NCBI RefSeq assembly: GCF_029894335.1
Contig: NZ_JARXZC010000006.1
Location: forward strand, 1 to 64,000
DNA: 64,000 bases
Direction of reading: 5' to 3'
Origin: Kitasatospora sp. MAP5-34
GTDB lineage: Bacteria > Actinomycetota > Actinomycetes > Streptomycetales > Streptomycetaceae
Shown here: piece by piece, positions 1-7,359 of the stretch
Layout of the letters: each line of letters begins with the position of its first letter
Numbering within the stretch: the first letter of the stretch is position 1
The notes under the pieces: generated by a model
What the model was told of the DNA's origin: nothing
The model's database searches: none
The model's input: only the letters and a program-made list of their open reading frames with translations
Program-made: the position numbers and the translations under genes

Positions 1-40
1 CTCTCCCCGATGGAGTTCGAACAGCAGCACCACGCAGCAG

Positions 41-205
41 CTAAACTCTCACTCGCAGCATGAACCCCTGTGTCCACAATCCGGGGGTCACCTCATAACC
101 CAAGGTGATGCCGTCGTAGTCGCAGCACGGTTTCCTGCTCACTCGCCAGCGGTACTCGACGCCGTCGACGACAATCCGGCGGGAACCCTTCTTCGCCAGT
201 GCCAC
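41..205 (-). CDS. Small conserved protein of unknown function (54 aa)
   Basis: The frame reads a compact protein with a VVDGVEYRWRV stretch near its start and ends in LRVRV. I recognise this as the style of small uncharacterised actinomycete proteins with a short beta-rich fold, but I cannot assign a function. The frame stays open further upstream to 397. That upstream part is low-complexity and overlaps the left end of the insertion sequence, so I place the start at the GTG at 205, preceded by a GAAGGG-like ribosome site. The insertion sequence ends about 85 bp upstream and may have replaced the native promoter. It could equally be the tail of a longer gene cut by the insertion. Confidence 0.45.
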   Translation of the reverse strand: MALAKKGSRRIVVDGVEYRWRVSRKPCCDYDGITLGYEVTPGLWTQGFMLRVRV

Positions 206-329
206 TCTTTGCCCTTCGGCCTTCGACTGCTCGTATATGTCTGTCGCCGCCAGTCTCCCTGTACGGCACACGCGTGTCACCGGGTTTGGCCCAGAGCTTC
301 GGCGCAGTCGCTTGGCATCTGCTTTGTGA

Positions 330-1518
330 TCACGCAAGGCCGAGGAGCGCGAGGGGCCGGCGTGCGTCGCGCGCGTTGCGGCGGAGGCCGGCCGCAATGT
401 TCCTGACGCCGCTCAGCCGCAGGGCTCCAACAGCGAGGTTGCGCCAGGTCGCCATGGCGCGGGGAGCGTTCCCGGTTCGCAGTTGGGAGGCGTCCTCGGC
501 GAAGGTCGTGTCGCGGACGTGGTGCAGGGCCTCGATCTTCCAGTGGCCCCGGATCAGTTGCGCGAGCTGGGTGGGAGTGGCCTGTTCGGCGGTCAGGCTG
601 GTGACCGCATAGATGGTCGCGATGGTGGTCTTGCCGGTTTTGCGGTCGGTGCGGCGGCGCTTGACCTGGACCGCCTGGCAGGCACCGGGGAAGAGCAGGT
701 TGTTGACGGTGGCGACCTTGATCCGGCGGATCTCGGAACGGCCGTGTCCGATTCCCCGGGTGCGTCCCTGGAGCGGAATGTCCTTCCAGGGAAGGGATTT
801 GAGCTGTCTGCGCAACTTCTTCTGGTTGTCCTTGACGATCGCGATGTAGTGGGCCCGGCGGCCGAGGAGGTAGGCGGCGTGCTCGCGCTGGGTGTGCAGT
901 GCGTCGCTGGTGACCACCATTCCGGCGAGGTCCGCGACGCTGTCCAGCAGCGGCTGGAAGCGGGTGGTCTCGCCGGTCTTCTCGCCGACGTCGAGCTGGG
1001 CCAGGACCAGGCCGTTGGTGTGCTCCACCGCAGCGAGCAGGTGGATCTTCCGGCCGTCGGCCCTGGCCGCGCCGCGCAGGCTCTTGCCGTCCACAGACAG
1101 TGCGCGCAGCCCGGAGTTCGTTGGTCGGCGGTCGGCGGTCGGCGAGCCAGCCACCTACCGCCCGGTCCAGGGCGTCGCCGTCGATGCGGGTCAGCAGCCG
1201 GCGGACCGTCGCCTCGGCCGGGACCAGCCGCCTGGGCAGCAGCGGGTCGGGGTGCACGCCGAGGTGTTCCAGCACGTACGGCGGCGCGTCCGTGATCCAC
1301 TCGCCGACCGCCAGCAGCGAGGTCGCCCCGGCCAGTACCGCGCATGCCGTCAGGGTGAGGACGACGGCCAGCGTGTACCGCACACCGCGCGGATCGCGTG
1401 GGTCAGGTACCTGGGCCAGTCGCTCCAGCAGGCAGGGGACCTCCCCGGGAGCGGCGTCGGACTGCTCGCGTAGCTGGTCAAGGGCAGGCGGGATCGGGGA
1501 TGCTGCGTCGGCAGGCAC
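330..1518 (-). pseudogene. ISAs1-family transposase, disrupted by a 7-bp duplication
   Basis: The first part (1518 to about 1140) reads from MPADAAS through LERLAQVPDPRDPRGVRY and TLAVVLTLTACAVLAGA, the standard ISAs1/DDE_Tnp_1-associated N-terminal domain. The second part lies in another frame and reads [14 protein letters not shown] (first catalytic Asp), VTSDALHTQ (second Asp region), IVKDNQ and [13 protein letters not shown] (final Glu region). The frame change falls exactly in a triple GGTCGGC repeat at 1123-1143. Removing one 7-base unit restores a single frame of about 393 codons reading [16 protein letters not shown], as expected for the family. All catalytic blocks are otherwise intact, so the inactivation looks recent. 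Confidence 0.8.
1123..1143. repeat. Three tandem copies of 7-bp GGTCGGC causing the transposase frameshift
   Basis: The unit GGTCGGC occurs three times head to tail. Seven is not a multiple of three, so one extra unit shifts the reading frame. A two-copy version would join the two transposase frames without other change. This is the classic signature of replication slippage. Confidence 0.85.
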
Positions 1519-1704
1519 GGTCTTCCAGACAGGTCACGGGGTGTCGAGAACTCCATGATCTTGGAAGCCGTGCCTGTCCTGCCTTCAGGGCACCCACCAG
1601 CCAACAGATCACCACAAACCGGGCGTCAGCCAACTACGCCGAAGCCCTGCTTTGTGCAGCACCCGTCCGCTGACGTTGCCGTCAACTACTGCCGTCAGAC
1701 ACCC

Positions 1705-1742
1705 CAGCAGCCCCACCGGAAGCAAATCCGGTGGGGCTGCTG
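1705..1742. terminator. Perfect 16-bp hairpin, probable bidirectional terminator
   Basis: The arms CAGCAGCCCCACCGGA and TCCGGTGGGGCTGCTG are perfect complements around a 6-base loop (AGCAAA). It lies between the right end of the insertion sequence and the convergent 3' end of the S1-like gene. It most likely terminates the minus-strand gene ending at 1797. There is no U-tract, which is common for actinomycete terminators. Confidence 0.7.
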
Positions 1743-1796
1743 AATTTCCATCGAGAATCGGCTAGTTGGCTATCCAGGCGACCTTGCGAACCTGGT

Positions 1797-2090
1797 TTAC
1801 TCCCACCAGCTATTGACCCCGCCCCGCCTCAATCGCTCAGCAAGTGGAATCTGACTAGGCGGCCTCAGGATGAACTTATCCTTCTGCTCGTCAAAGCAAT
1901 CCAGATAGCAACTTACCCGGTCGCCAAGCTGATAGTTGTCCTCATCGTCAACATAGAGGGCATCGATGAGCCCAACTCGGGATAGGCCCAGGTTCACGAT
2001 GACCCCCCAGCGAAAGGCCGCCTCAACCTCGCCATCGACGATCTCGCCGATGAGGCCCTGCTCGTGCTCGCTGAGCTGCTCGTTTGTCAC
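1797..2090 (-). CDS. Small S1/OB-fold-like protein (97 aa)
   Basis: Residues about 13-70 (GLIGEIVDGEVEAAFRWGVI through DRVSCYLDCFDEQKDKFIL) show the beta-strand spacing of an S1-type RNA-binding OB fold: a G-x-V start, a conserved aromatic-GV(I/V)V strand, and a closing charged strand. The product is acidic overall and has no signal peptide, so it should be cytoplasmic. Stand-alone S1-like proteins of about 100 residues occur in Streptomyces without a defined role; RNA binding is an inference from fold only. It is followed by the strong hairpin at 1705-1742. Confidence 0.6.
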   Translation of the reverse strand: MTNEQLSEHEQGLIGEIVDGEVEAAFRWGVIVNLGLSRVGLIDALYVDDEDNYQLGDRVSCYLDCFDEQKDKFILRPPSQIPLAERLRRGGVNSWWE

Positions 2091-2165
2091 TGTCCCACCA
2101 AGCTTCGCGGGTACTGATTAAGCCTATCGAACGCGGTCCCCTGCGCACTGCACGTGCTCCGGCGC

Positions 2166-3035
2166 CTACTCCGGCGTGACCGACGTGGACGAAGCGCGGG
2201 CGGTGACCAGCCAGCAGGCTGCGGTATAGCGGACTTCCGCGCCGTGCACATAGGGGGCGAACGCGGCGCGGACCGTTTCGACGACCTGTGCGCGGGTCCG
2301 CTCGTCGGCCTCGCGCAGCACCAGGCCGACCGGGCCGAGCAGGGTGAAGTAACGGACCAGCTCGCTCTCGGGCAGGGTGCAGGTCGCATCGATCGGTTGG
2401 ATGTCGATCCCGGCCCAGCCGCTCTCCTCCAGAATGCGGTGGACCCTGCCCTGGTCCGCGAAGGCGAACTGCCCTGGTGCGTCCGGCCGGCGGGCGGGGA
2501 GGTTCGGCAGGAACGGCGCTGCGGCGCGTTCGGCCGTCGTCATGAACGGATTCTCCGCCGGGCTGCGCCAAGCGATGAACCGGATCTCGGCGTCGGCCCG
2601 AGCGGCGCGCCGCAGGTTCGCGAAGGCCCGGACGGAGTCGTCGAAGAACATGACACCGAAACGCGAAATGATGGCGTCGAAGGCGGCCGGCTCGAACGCG
2701 TGGTCCTGCGCGTTGCCCAGGATGAAGCGAGTCTGCGTGTCCTCCAGCTCGGCGCGTGCCTGGGCGGCGGTGATCATCGGAGCGGAGATGTCGATGCCGA
2801 CGCAGCGGCTCTCCGCGCCCAGCCGTCGCGCGACGGCCAGTGCTGTGCCGCCCGTACCGCAGCCGACATCGAGCACCCGGCCTCCGTGTTCGGCGGAGAC
2901 CGCTTCGACGAGCAGGTCCTCAAGGGGCTTGAACATCTCGTCCAGCAACGCCTGGGCCTCGACCCAGGCATGGCCGGCGGGGCCGTTCCAGCGTGCTGCT
3001 GTCTGTTCGTCATCGGTCTTGTGCGTGACGTCCAT
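2166..3035 (-). CDS. Class I SAM-dependent methyltransferase (289 aa)
   Basis: The SAM-binding motif I reads VLDVGCGTGGTAL at about residues 54-66, followed by the acidic motif II strand (CVGIDIS) and a post-motif FDAIISRFGVMFFDD typical of UbiE/COQ5-type small-molecule methyltransferases. No signal peptide or membrane segment is visible. The substrate is unknown. It is transcribed away from the MerR-type gene at 3110, and a perfect 20-bp palindrome lies between them, so that regulator probably controls it. On the minus strand, TTGACC at 3105-3100 and CAGAGT at 3080-3075 are separated by 19 bp with most of the palindrome inside, the over-long spacer used by MerR-activated promoters. Confidence 0.85.
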   Translation of the reverse strand: MDVTHKTDDEQTAARWNGPAGHAWVEAQALLDEMFKPLEDLLVEAVSAEHGGRVLDVGCGTGGTALAVARRLGAESRCVGIDISAPMITAAQARAELEDTQTRFILGNAQDHAFEPAAFDAIISRFGVMFFDDSVRAFANLRRAARADAEIRFIAWRSPAENPFMTTAERAAAPFLPNLPARRPDAPGQFAFADQGRVHRILEESGWAGIDIQPIDATCTLPESELVRYFTLLGPVGLVLREADERTRAQVVETVRAAFAPYVHGAEVRYTAACWLVTARASSTSVTPE

Positions 3036-3082
3036 GATCGTCTCCTGTGCTTGCCTTCACGAGGTGGAGATGCCACTCTGCT

Positions 3083-3102
3083 ACCTCAAGTCGACTTGAG
3101 GT
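3083..3102. promoter_or_regulatory. Perfect 20-bp palindrome, probable MerR-family operator
   Basis: ACCTCAAGTCGACTTGAGGT is its own reverse complement. The half-site CCTCAAG...CTTGAGG resembles the SoxR box known from proteobacteria. It lies 8 bases upstream of the MerR-type start codon and within the proposed 19-bp spacer of the methyltransferase promoter, so one dimer could control both divergent genes. Confidence 0.75.
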
Positions 3103-3109
3103 CAAGAGA

Positions 3110-3556
3110 ATGACAGACCTGGACATCGCCGAGGTGGCGCAGCGCGCCGGCGTTCCCGTCTCGACGCTGCGGTTCTACGAGGAGAAAGGGCTGATCGCCT
3201 CGAGCGGCAGGCGGGGCCTGCGCCGTCAGTTCGATCCCGGCGTGCTGGAACAGCTGGCGCTGATCGCGCTGGGGCGCGCCGCCGGCTTCTCGCTCGACGA
3301 GATCGGGCGGATGTTCGCGCCGGACGGACAGCCGCGCATCGACCGGCAGATGTTCGCGGCCAAGGCCGAGGAGCTGGACCGGACGATCCGCGAACTCGGC
3401 GTCCTACGTGACTTCCTGCGGCACACCGCTGCCTGCCCCGCGCCGAGCCATCTGGAGTGCCCCACCTTCCGCCGCATCCTCCGGGCCGGGGCGCCCGGCG
3501 GTGACCGTCAAGGCAGCCGGGCGGCCGGCGGAGCCGCTGAAGGGTTCCGCCAGTAG
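3110..3556 (+). CDS. MerR-family transcriptional regulator (148 aa)
   Basis: The N-terminus (IAEVAQRAGVPVSTLRFYEEKGLI, residues about 5-28) is the winged helix-turn-helix of MerR proteins, including the conserved LRFYE-x-x-GL. It is followed by the dimerisation helix (about 75-110). The C-terminal effector region is short and has two cysteines (ACPAPSHLECPTF, residues about 107-119) but not the four-cysteine cluster of SoxR. A metal or thiol effector is therefore possible, while an iron-sulfur sensor is unlikely. The start is the ATG at 3110, just after the palindrome; the frame remains open upstream, but that part would run through the operator. Confidence 0.85.
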   Translation: MTDLDIAEVAQRAGVPVSTLRFYEEKGLIASSGRRGLRRQFDPGVLEQLALIALGRAAGFSLDEIGRMFAPDGQPRIDRQMFAAKAEELDRTIRELGVLRDFLRHTAACPAPSHLECPTFRRILRAGAPGGDRQGSRAAGGAAEGFRQ

Positions 3557-3606
3557 GCCCGCGATCAGTGACAACAAGGGCGCCCGGTTACCGGCCGGCG
3601 GAGCCG

Positions 3607-3795
3607 CTACGCGGCGGGAGCGGTAGCGAGGAGCGCGTCGGTGAGCCAGGTGTGGGCCGCGCCCAGGTCGGGCTCGCCGGCCGGGCGCAGTTGTGCGGAG
3701 AGCGACCAGTAGGCTGCCATCCGGGGGTCGATCGGGGTGGTCAGGCTGCGGGCGAGAGCGAGGCCGGCACGGGACTCGCCGTTGGTCGGCGCCAC
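3607..3795 (-). pseudogene. C-terminal fragment of a lost protein (about 60 codons)
   Basis: The minus strand encodes a protein-like tail from NGESRAGLALARSLTTPIDPRM to TDALLATAPAA before a stop at 3607. It has normal codon bias and resembles the C-terminal helical tail of actinomycete MerR/TipA-type regulators. No plausible start or N-terminal domain exists upstream, since the GDSL hydrolase lies there on the opposite strand. A 16-bp direct repeat (GGCCGGCGGAGCCGCT at 3523-3538 and 3593-3608) flanks its end and may mark the deletion that removed the rest. Family assignment is weak. Confidence 0.4.
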
Positions 3796-3843
3796 CCGTG
3801 GGCCGGGTGGTGCTGGAGGGGATGGCTTTGAGATCGTTGCACC

Positions 3844-4641
3844 ATGCATGAGACTCCCGCTTTCCGCAGCATGGTCGCGCTCGGTGATTCGTTTACCGAG
3901 GGTATGTGCGACCTCGTGGGGCCGGACGGCCATTTTCGGGGCTGGGCCGACCGGGTGGCGGAGCGGTTGGCCGTCGAGTTGGCGGCTGCGGGGGGCGGCG
4001 CGGAGTTCCGGTACGCGAATCTGGCGGTGCGGGGCAAGCTGATCGGTCAGATCGCCGACGAGCAGGGTGACGCTGCGGTGGCGCTCGGCGGTGAGCTGGT
4101 CACTCTCGCGGGTGGGTTGAACGACGTGATGCGGCCTGGCTGCGACCTCGACCACGTGGAGCGGACGCTGGGCGAACTCGCGGAGCGGCTGAGCACGGGG
4201 GCACGGCAGTTGGTGCTGTTCTACAGCGTCGACCCCAGCCGTCGCATGCGCGGCGGTGCCCGGTTGCTGCCGCAGACCCTGAGGTTGCAGCGGTTCGTCG
4301 GTGAACTGGGCAAGCGTGACGGGGTCACGGTGGTGGACCTGTTCCACGTACCGGCCTTCGACGACCCGAGGATGTGGGCGGAGGACCGGCTGCACTTCTC
4401 GGCGGAGGGCCACCGTCGCGTCGCGGAGGCGGTGTTGCAGGCGCTCAGCTACGAGCCCAGCTTCGACTGGCGCGAGCCGCTGCCGCCGGCCGCCCCCGTC
4501 GGTCGGGTGACGAAGTTGCGTGCGGACCTGCGTTGGCTGCGGATCCACGTCTGGCCGTGGCTGGTGCGGCGGGTCACCGGGAAGTCGTCGGGGGACGGCC
4601 GCCCCGCGAAACGACCGACGCTGGAGCGCTTTCCGGCCTGA
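3844..4641 (+). CDS. SGNH/GDSL-type hydrolase (265 aa)
   Basis: Block I reads MVALGDSFTEG (residues about 10-20) with the nucleophilic serine in GDS. Block III appears as GGLNDV with the oxyanion Asn, and block V as DRLHFSAEGH, giving the catalytic Asp and His. The length fits single-domain SGNH esterases of Streptomyces. No signal peptide is present, so it is probably cytoplasmic. The C-terminal 35 residues are basic and Trp-rich and may touch a membrane or nucleic acid. The substrate is unknown. A weak purine-rich site precedes the ATG at 3844. Confidence 0.85.
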   Translation: MHETPAFRSMVALGDSFTEGMCDLVGPDGHFRGWADRVAERLAVELAAAGGGAEFRYANLAVRGKLIGQIADEQGDAAVALGGELVTLAGGLNDVMRPGCDLDHVERTLGELAERLSTGARQLVLFYSVDPSRRMRGGARLLPQTLRLQRFVGELGKRDGVTVVDLFHVPAFDDPRMWAEDRLHFSAEGHRRVAEAVLQALSYEPSFDWREPLPPAAPVGRVTKLRADLRWLRIHVWPWLVRRVTGKSSGDGRPAKRPTLERFPA

Positions 4642-4676
4642 AAGCTCTGCCGAGTATTCCCATTTCCGAGTGACGT

Positions 4677-4712
4677 GTCGTCAACTCTTACGTCAACTCT
4701 GTCGTCAACTCT
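4677..4712. repeat. Three tandem 12-bp units upstream of the amine oxidase
   Basis: GTCGTCAACTCT, TACGTCAACTCT and GTCGTCAACTCT lie head to tail, followed by a partial GTCGTCGGAGTCAACG in which AGTCAACG inverts part of the unit. They lie about 175 bp upstream of the oxidase start. Spacing close to a helical turn suggests cooperative binding by a regulator, but no candidate is adjacent. Confidence 0.6.
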
Positions 4713-4888
4713 GTCGTCGGAGTCAACGTGAATTGCGGTAACGCGGCCGGACGGGTGAACAGCAGCACCGCGCCATTGATTCGCTCACGGAACATGCTGA
4801 AGGATCGCTGCCTGATGGACCTACAGGCCATGGGACGGCAGGCGGCAGGCGGTGCGGAAGCCGGGCCGTCGTGAGACGAGGGATCGAG

Positions 4889-6553
4889 ATGACTCCTGGG
4901 CAGGACCGGCCGACGCCGGTGACCACCCCGGTGGGCGACAGTGCGACGGCGCTGTACCAGGCCATGATCGGCGGGGCGGGCCCGGCGGCGACCGGCTGGG
5001 CCGGCGGGCCGGACTACGCCCCGCCGCCGCGACCGGGCGAGAGGATCCTGATCCTCGGCGGCGGCATCGCGGGCCTGACCGCCGCCTATGAACTGAGCCT
5101 GTACGGCTTCGACTGCATCGTGCTGGAAGCCCAGAACCGGGTCGGGGGTCGCAACCGCACCGCGCGTAAGGGCGACAAGCTCTACGAGCTCGACGAGCGG
5201 ACCGGCAAGAAGGTGCACACCCACACCTGCCGGTTCGACGACGGCATGTACCTCAACCTCGGTCCGGGCCGGATCCCGTACCACCACCGCCGGGTGCTCA
5301 AGTACTGCCGTGACTTCAAGGTGGCCCTGGAGCCGTACGTCATGGAGACCACGGCCAACCTGGTCCGTCCGCCCGGCGTCGCGGCCGCCTGGCCCAACCG
5401 CCGGGTGGCCAACGACACCCGTGGCCACCTCGCCGCGAAGCTCGCCGAAGGCGCGGCCACCACGGACCCCCACGGTGCTGAGCTGCTCGATCTGCTGCGG
5501 GTCTTCGGCGCCCTGGACGTCGACGGCAAGTACCGGGGGTCCACCCGCTCGGGCTACCTGAGCAAGCCGGAGATCAACGACTTCCCGGTCCCGGCCCCGC
5601 CGATCCCGTTCGACGACCTGCTCAAGTCGGGCTTCTGGAAGGCCAGGTTCTACCAACCGGTCGACTACCTCTGGCAGGCCACGATGTTCCAGCCGGTCGG
5701 CGGCATGGACAAGATCGTCGACGCGCTGGCCCGCGAGGCCCGGCTGGCCGGCGCGCAGATCGTGCTGGAGGCCGTGGTCACCAGGATCGACATCGACGAG
5801 GACGGCGACCGCGTCAGCGTCACCTATGTCAAGGACGGCAAGGAGACCGAGGAGAAGGCCCGCTACTGCGTGAGCAACATCCCGGTTCCGGTCCTCAGGC
5901 CCATCAGACGCACCGGTTTCTCCCGGGCCTTCGAGCACGCCCTCGAGGTGGTGAAGTTCGAGAAGACCTGCAAGGTGGGTTGGCAGGCCAACCGGCGCTT
6001 CTGGGAGGGCAACCTCGACAGCAGCATCGAAACCGAGGGCATCTACGGGGGCATCAGCTGGACCAGCCACAACATCACCCAGCTCTGGTACCCCTCGAAC
6101 GACTACTTCTCCGCCAAGGGCACACTGACCGGCGCCTACAACTTCAAGGAGCAGGCCGACGAGCTCGGCGCGCTCTCCCCGGACCGCCGACTCAAGCTGG
6201 CCCGTCAGGGCGCCGCCGAGCTGCACCCCGAGTTCAACGACACTGAGCTGGTGCCCGACGCCAAGGCCGTCACCATCGCCTGGCACAAGGTGCCCTTCCA
6301 GCTGGGCGGCTTCGCCGACTGGGAGCCGGGCAAGGAATCGCACAAGCAGGCGTACAAGCAGCTGCTGCAGCCGGAGGGCAGGGAGGCCTTCTATGTCACC
6401 GGCGACCAGATCTCCCCGCTGCCCGGCTGGCAGGAGGGCGCCATGATGTCGGCACAGTACGTCGTCCAGCAGATCCTCGGCATCATGCCGGTCTCCGTCC
6501 CGGAGGTGATCGAGGTCCCGGACACGGCCGCGTTGACCCAGGGTCTGTACTGA
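4889..6553 (+). CDS. FAD-dependent amine/L-amino-acid oxidase family protein (554 aa)
   Basis: A dinucleotide-binding fold reads RILILGGGIAGLTAAYEL at about residues 52-69, followed by the FAD ribose-binding LEAQNRVGGRNRT. The C-terminus carries the flavin-contact motif FYVTGDQISPLPGWQEGAMMSA. This layout matches flavin monoamine oxidases and L-amino-acid oxidases that deaminate amines or amino acids with release of peroxide. There is no classical signal peptide; the first 45 residues are proline/glycine-rich. I chose the ATG at 4889 (GAGGG at proper distance) over the GTG at 4871. The substrate cannot be read from the sequence. The gene stands alone and is followed by a hairpin. Confidence 0.85.
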   Translation: MTPGQDRPTPVTTPVGDSATALYQAMIGGAGPAATGWAGGPDYAPPPRPGERILILGGGIAGLTAAYELSLYGFDCIVLEAQNRVGGRNRTARKGDKLYELDERTGKKVHTHTCRFDDGMYLNLGPGRIPYHHRRVLKYCRDFKVALEPYVMETTANLVRPPGVAAAWPNRRVANDTRGHLAAKLAEGAATTDPHGAELLDLLRVFGALDVDGKYRGSTRSGYLSKPEINDFPVPAPPIPFDDLLKSGFWKARFYQPVDYLWQATMFQPVGGMDKIVDALAREARLAGAQIVLEAVVTRIDIDEDGDRVSVTYVKDGKETEEKARYCVSNIPVPVLRPIRRTGFSRAFEHALEVVKFEKTCKVGWQANRRFWEGNLDSSIETEGIYGGISWTSHNITQLWYPSNDYFSAKGTLTGAYNFKEQADELGALSPDRRLKLARQGAAELHPEFNDTELVPDAKAVTIAWHKVPFQLGGFADWEPGKESHKQAYKQLLQPEGREAFYVTGDQISPLPGWQEGAMMSAQYVVQQILGIMPVSVPEVIEVPDTAALTQGLY

Positions 6554-6619
6554 CGTGACGTCGGACCGCGAAAGCTGCAGACACCGCGAGAGTCGCAGAC
6601 AACGTTCAACCGTGCCCGG

Positions 6620-6649
6620 CCCGGCCCGCCGTACGCGGGGCGGGTCGGG
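6620..6649. terminator. GC-rich hairpin between convergent genes
   Basis: CCCGGCCCGCC pairs with GGCGGGTCGGG (one G-U) around GTACGCGG-like loop bases. It lies between the 3' ends of the oxidase (+) and the PPOX gene (-), so it can serve both. Confidence 0.6.
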
Positions 6650-6730
6650 TGCACCGGCTGTGACGGATGTCCGCCCAAGTGCGCGGAGTTGCTGCCGTCC
6701 GAGGGCTGACGGTGGATCAGCGCCGGGGGC

Positions 6731-7117
6731 TCAGTCGGTGAGCGTGATCCGGATCGCGACCGTGCCGCTCTCGCCGCGTCGCAGGCGGCTGCCGAGCAGC
6801 GTCAGCCGACCGATCAGGCCGTATTTGCGCTGCAGCAGCTTGCGGTACTCGGCGGTGGTCGCGGCGTCGCAGATCTCGGCGGTGGCGGGGAGCTGAGCAC
6901 CCGTCGAGTTGCCCCGGATGTCGCAGGGGCCGACCAGGACATCGGCGCGGTTGCGGATCCGCTTGACCTTCCAGGAGTCGGCGGTCGTCCAGATCCCCAG
7001 TGCCCCACCGGCCCGGACCACCCAGACGGGGGTGGGCACCCCGGTGCCGTCCTTCTTGTACGTGGTGACGAGCAGGTACTTCCCCGCACTGAGCTGCTCC
7101 AGCAGCGTCTGATCCAT
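6731..7117 (-). CDS. PPOX-class F420-dependent oxidoreductase-like protein (128 aa)
   Basis: The protein begins with a short helix and then the split-barrel core (KYLLVTTYKKDGTGVPTPVWVV, LGIWTTADSWKVKRIR), the typical start of the actinobacterial PPOX/flavin- or F420-binding family with a PTP-x-W strand. The later region has VLVGPCDIRGN and YGLIGRLTLLGSRLRRG. Members use F420H2 or bind FMN/heme; the precise cofactor is not determinable here. The length is normal for the family. It is cytoplasmic and divergent from the secreted phosphoesterase at 7360. Confidence 0.8.
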   Translation of the reverse strand: MDQTLLEQLSAGKYLLVTTYKKDGTGVPTPVWVVRAGGALGIWTTADSWKVKRIRNRADVLVGPCDIRGNSTGAQLPATAEICDAATTAEYRKLLQRKYGLIGRLTLLGSRLRRGESGTVAIRITLTD

Positions 7118-7359
7118 GGTCCGGGAGTCTAGTCAGTCACCCGTCGATCTGATCGGCCGTCACCTTCGGTTGCCCCGGATGACGTGCCGCAGATGTCCGT
7201 CGTCCATGGTGCGCGTATATCCGACGCTGATCCAATTCGCCCTCCAGGGAGGGAAATTCATGGCAAAGTCAGAAACTGTACCTTGTCTGGACATGCTCAA
7301 TAGCTGAAGGATGGCCCCGCGACTCAGCACCCGTGTTCCCCCGAACGAGGAGACAGACC

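Larger units (their letters stand above)
291..1650 (-). mobile_element. ISAs1-family insertion sequence, transposase frameshifted
   Basis: A transposase reading on the minus strand is bounded by imperfect terminal inverted repeats: 291-310 (CCAGAGCTTCGGCGCAGTCG) against the reverse complement of 1631-1650 (GCAGGGCTTCGGCGTAGTTG), 16 of 20 matching. Further inside both ends a TTTGTG(A/G)T-like subterminal stretch recurs. Element length of about 1.36 kb fits the ISAs1 group. I see no clean target-site duplication outside the ends, so exact borders are uncertain by a few bases. Because the transposase is frameshifted, the copy is probably unable to move on its own. Confidence 0.65.

Noticed and set aside
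4688..6343. 551-codon minus-strand open frame opposite the amine oxidase
   Set aside because: It mirrors the oxidase in the third-position-GC frame, has biased low-complexity composition and no domain. The plus-strand protein has complete FAD motifs.
7260..7307. 15-codon frame ([15 protein letters not shown]) with GGGAGGG upstream of the phosphoesterase
   Set aside because: A leader peptide is conceivable, but there is no attenuator structure after it and the length is too short to support.
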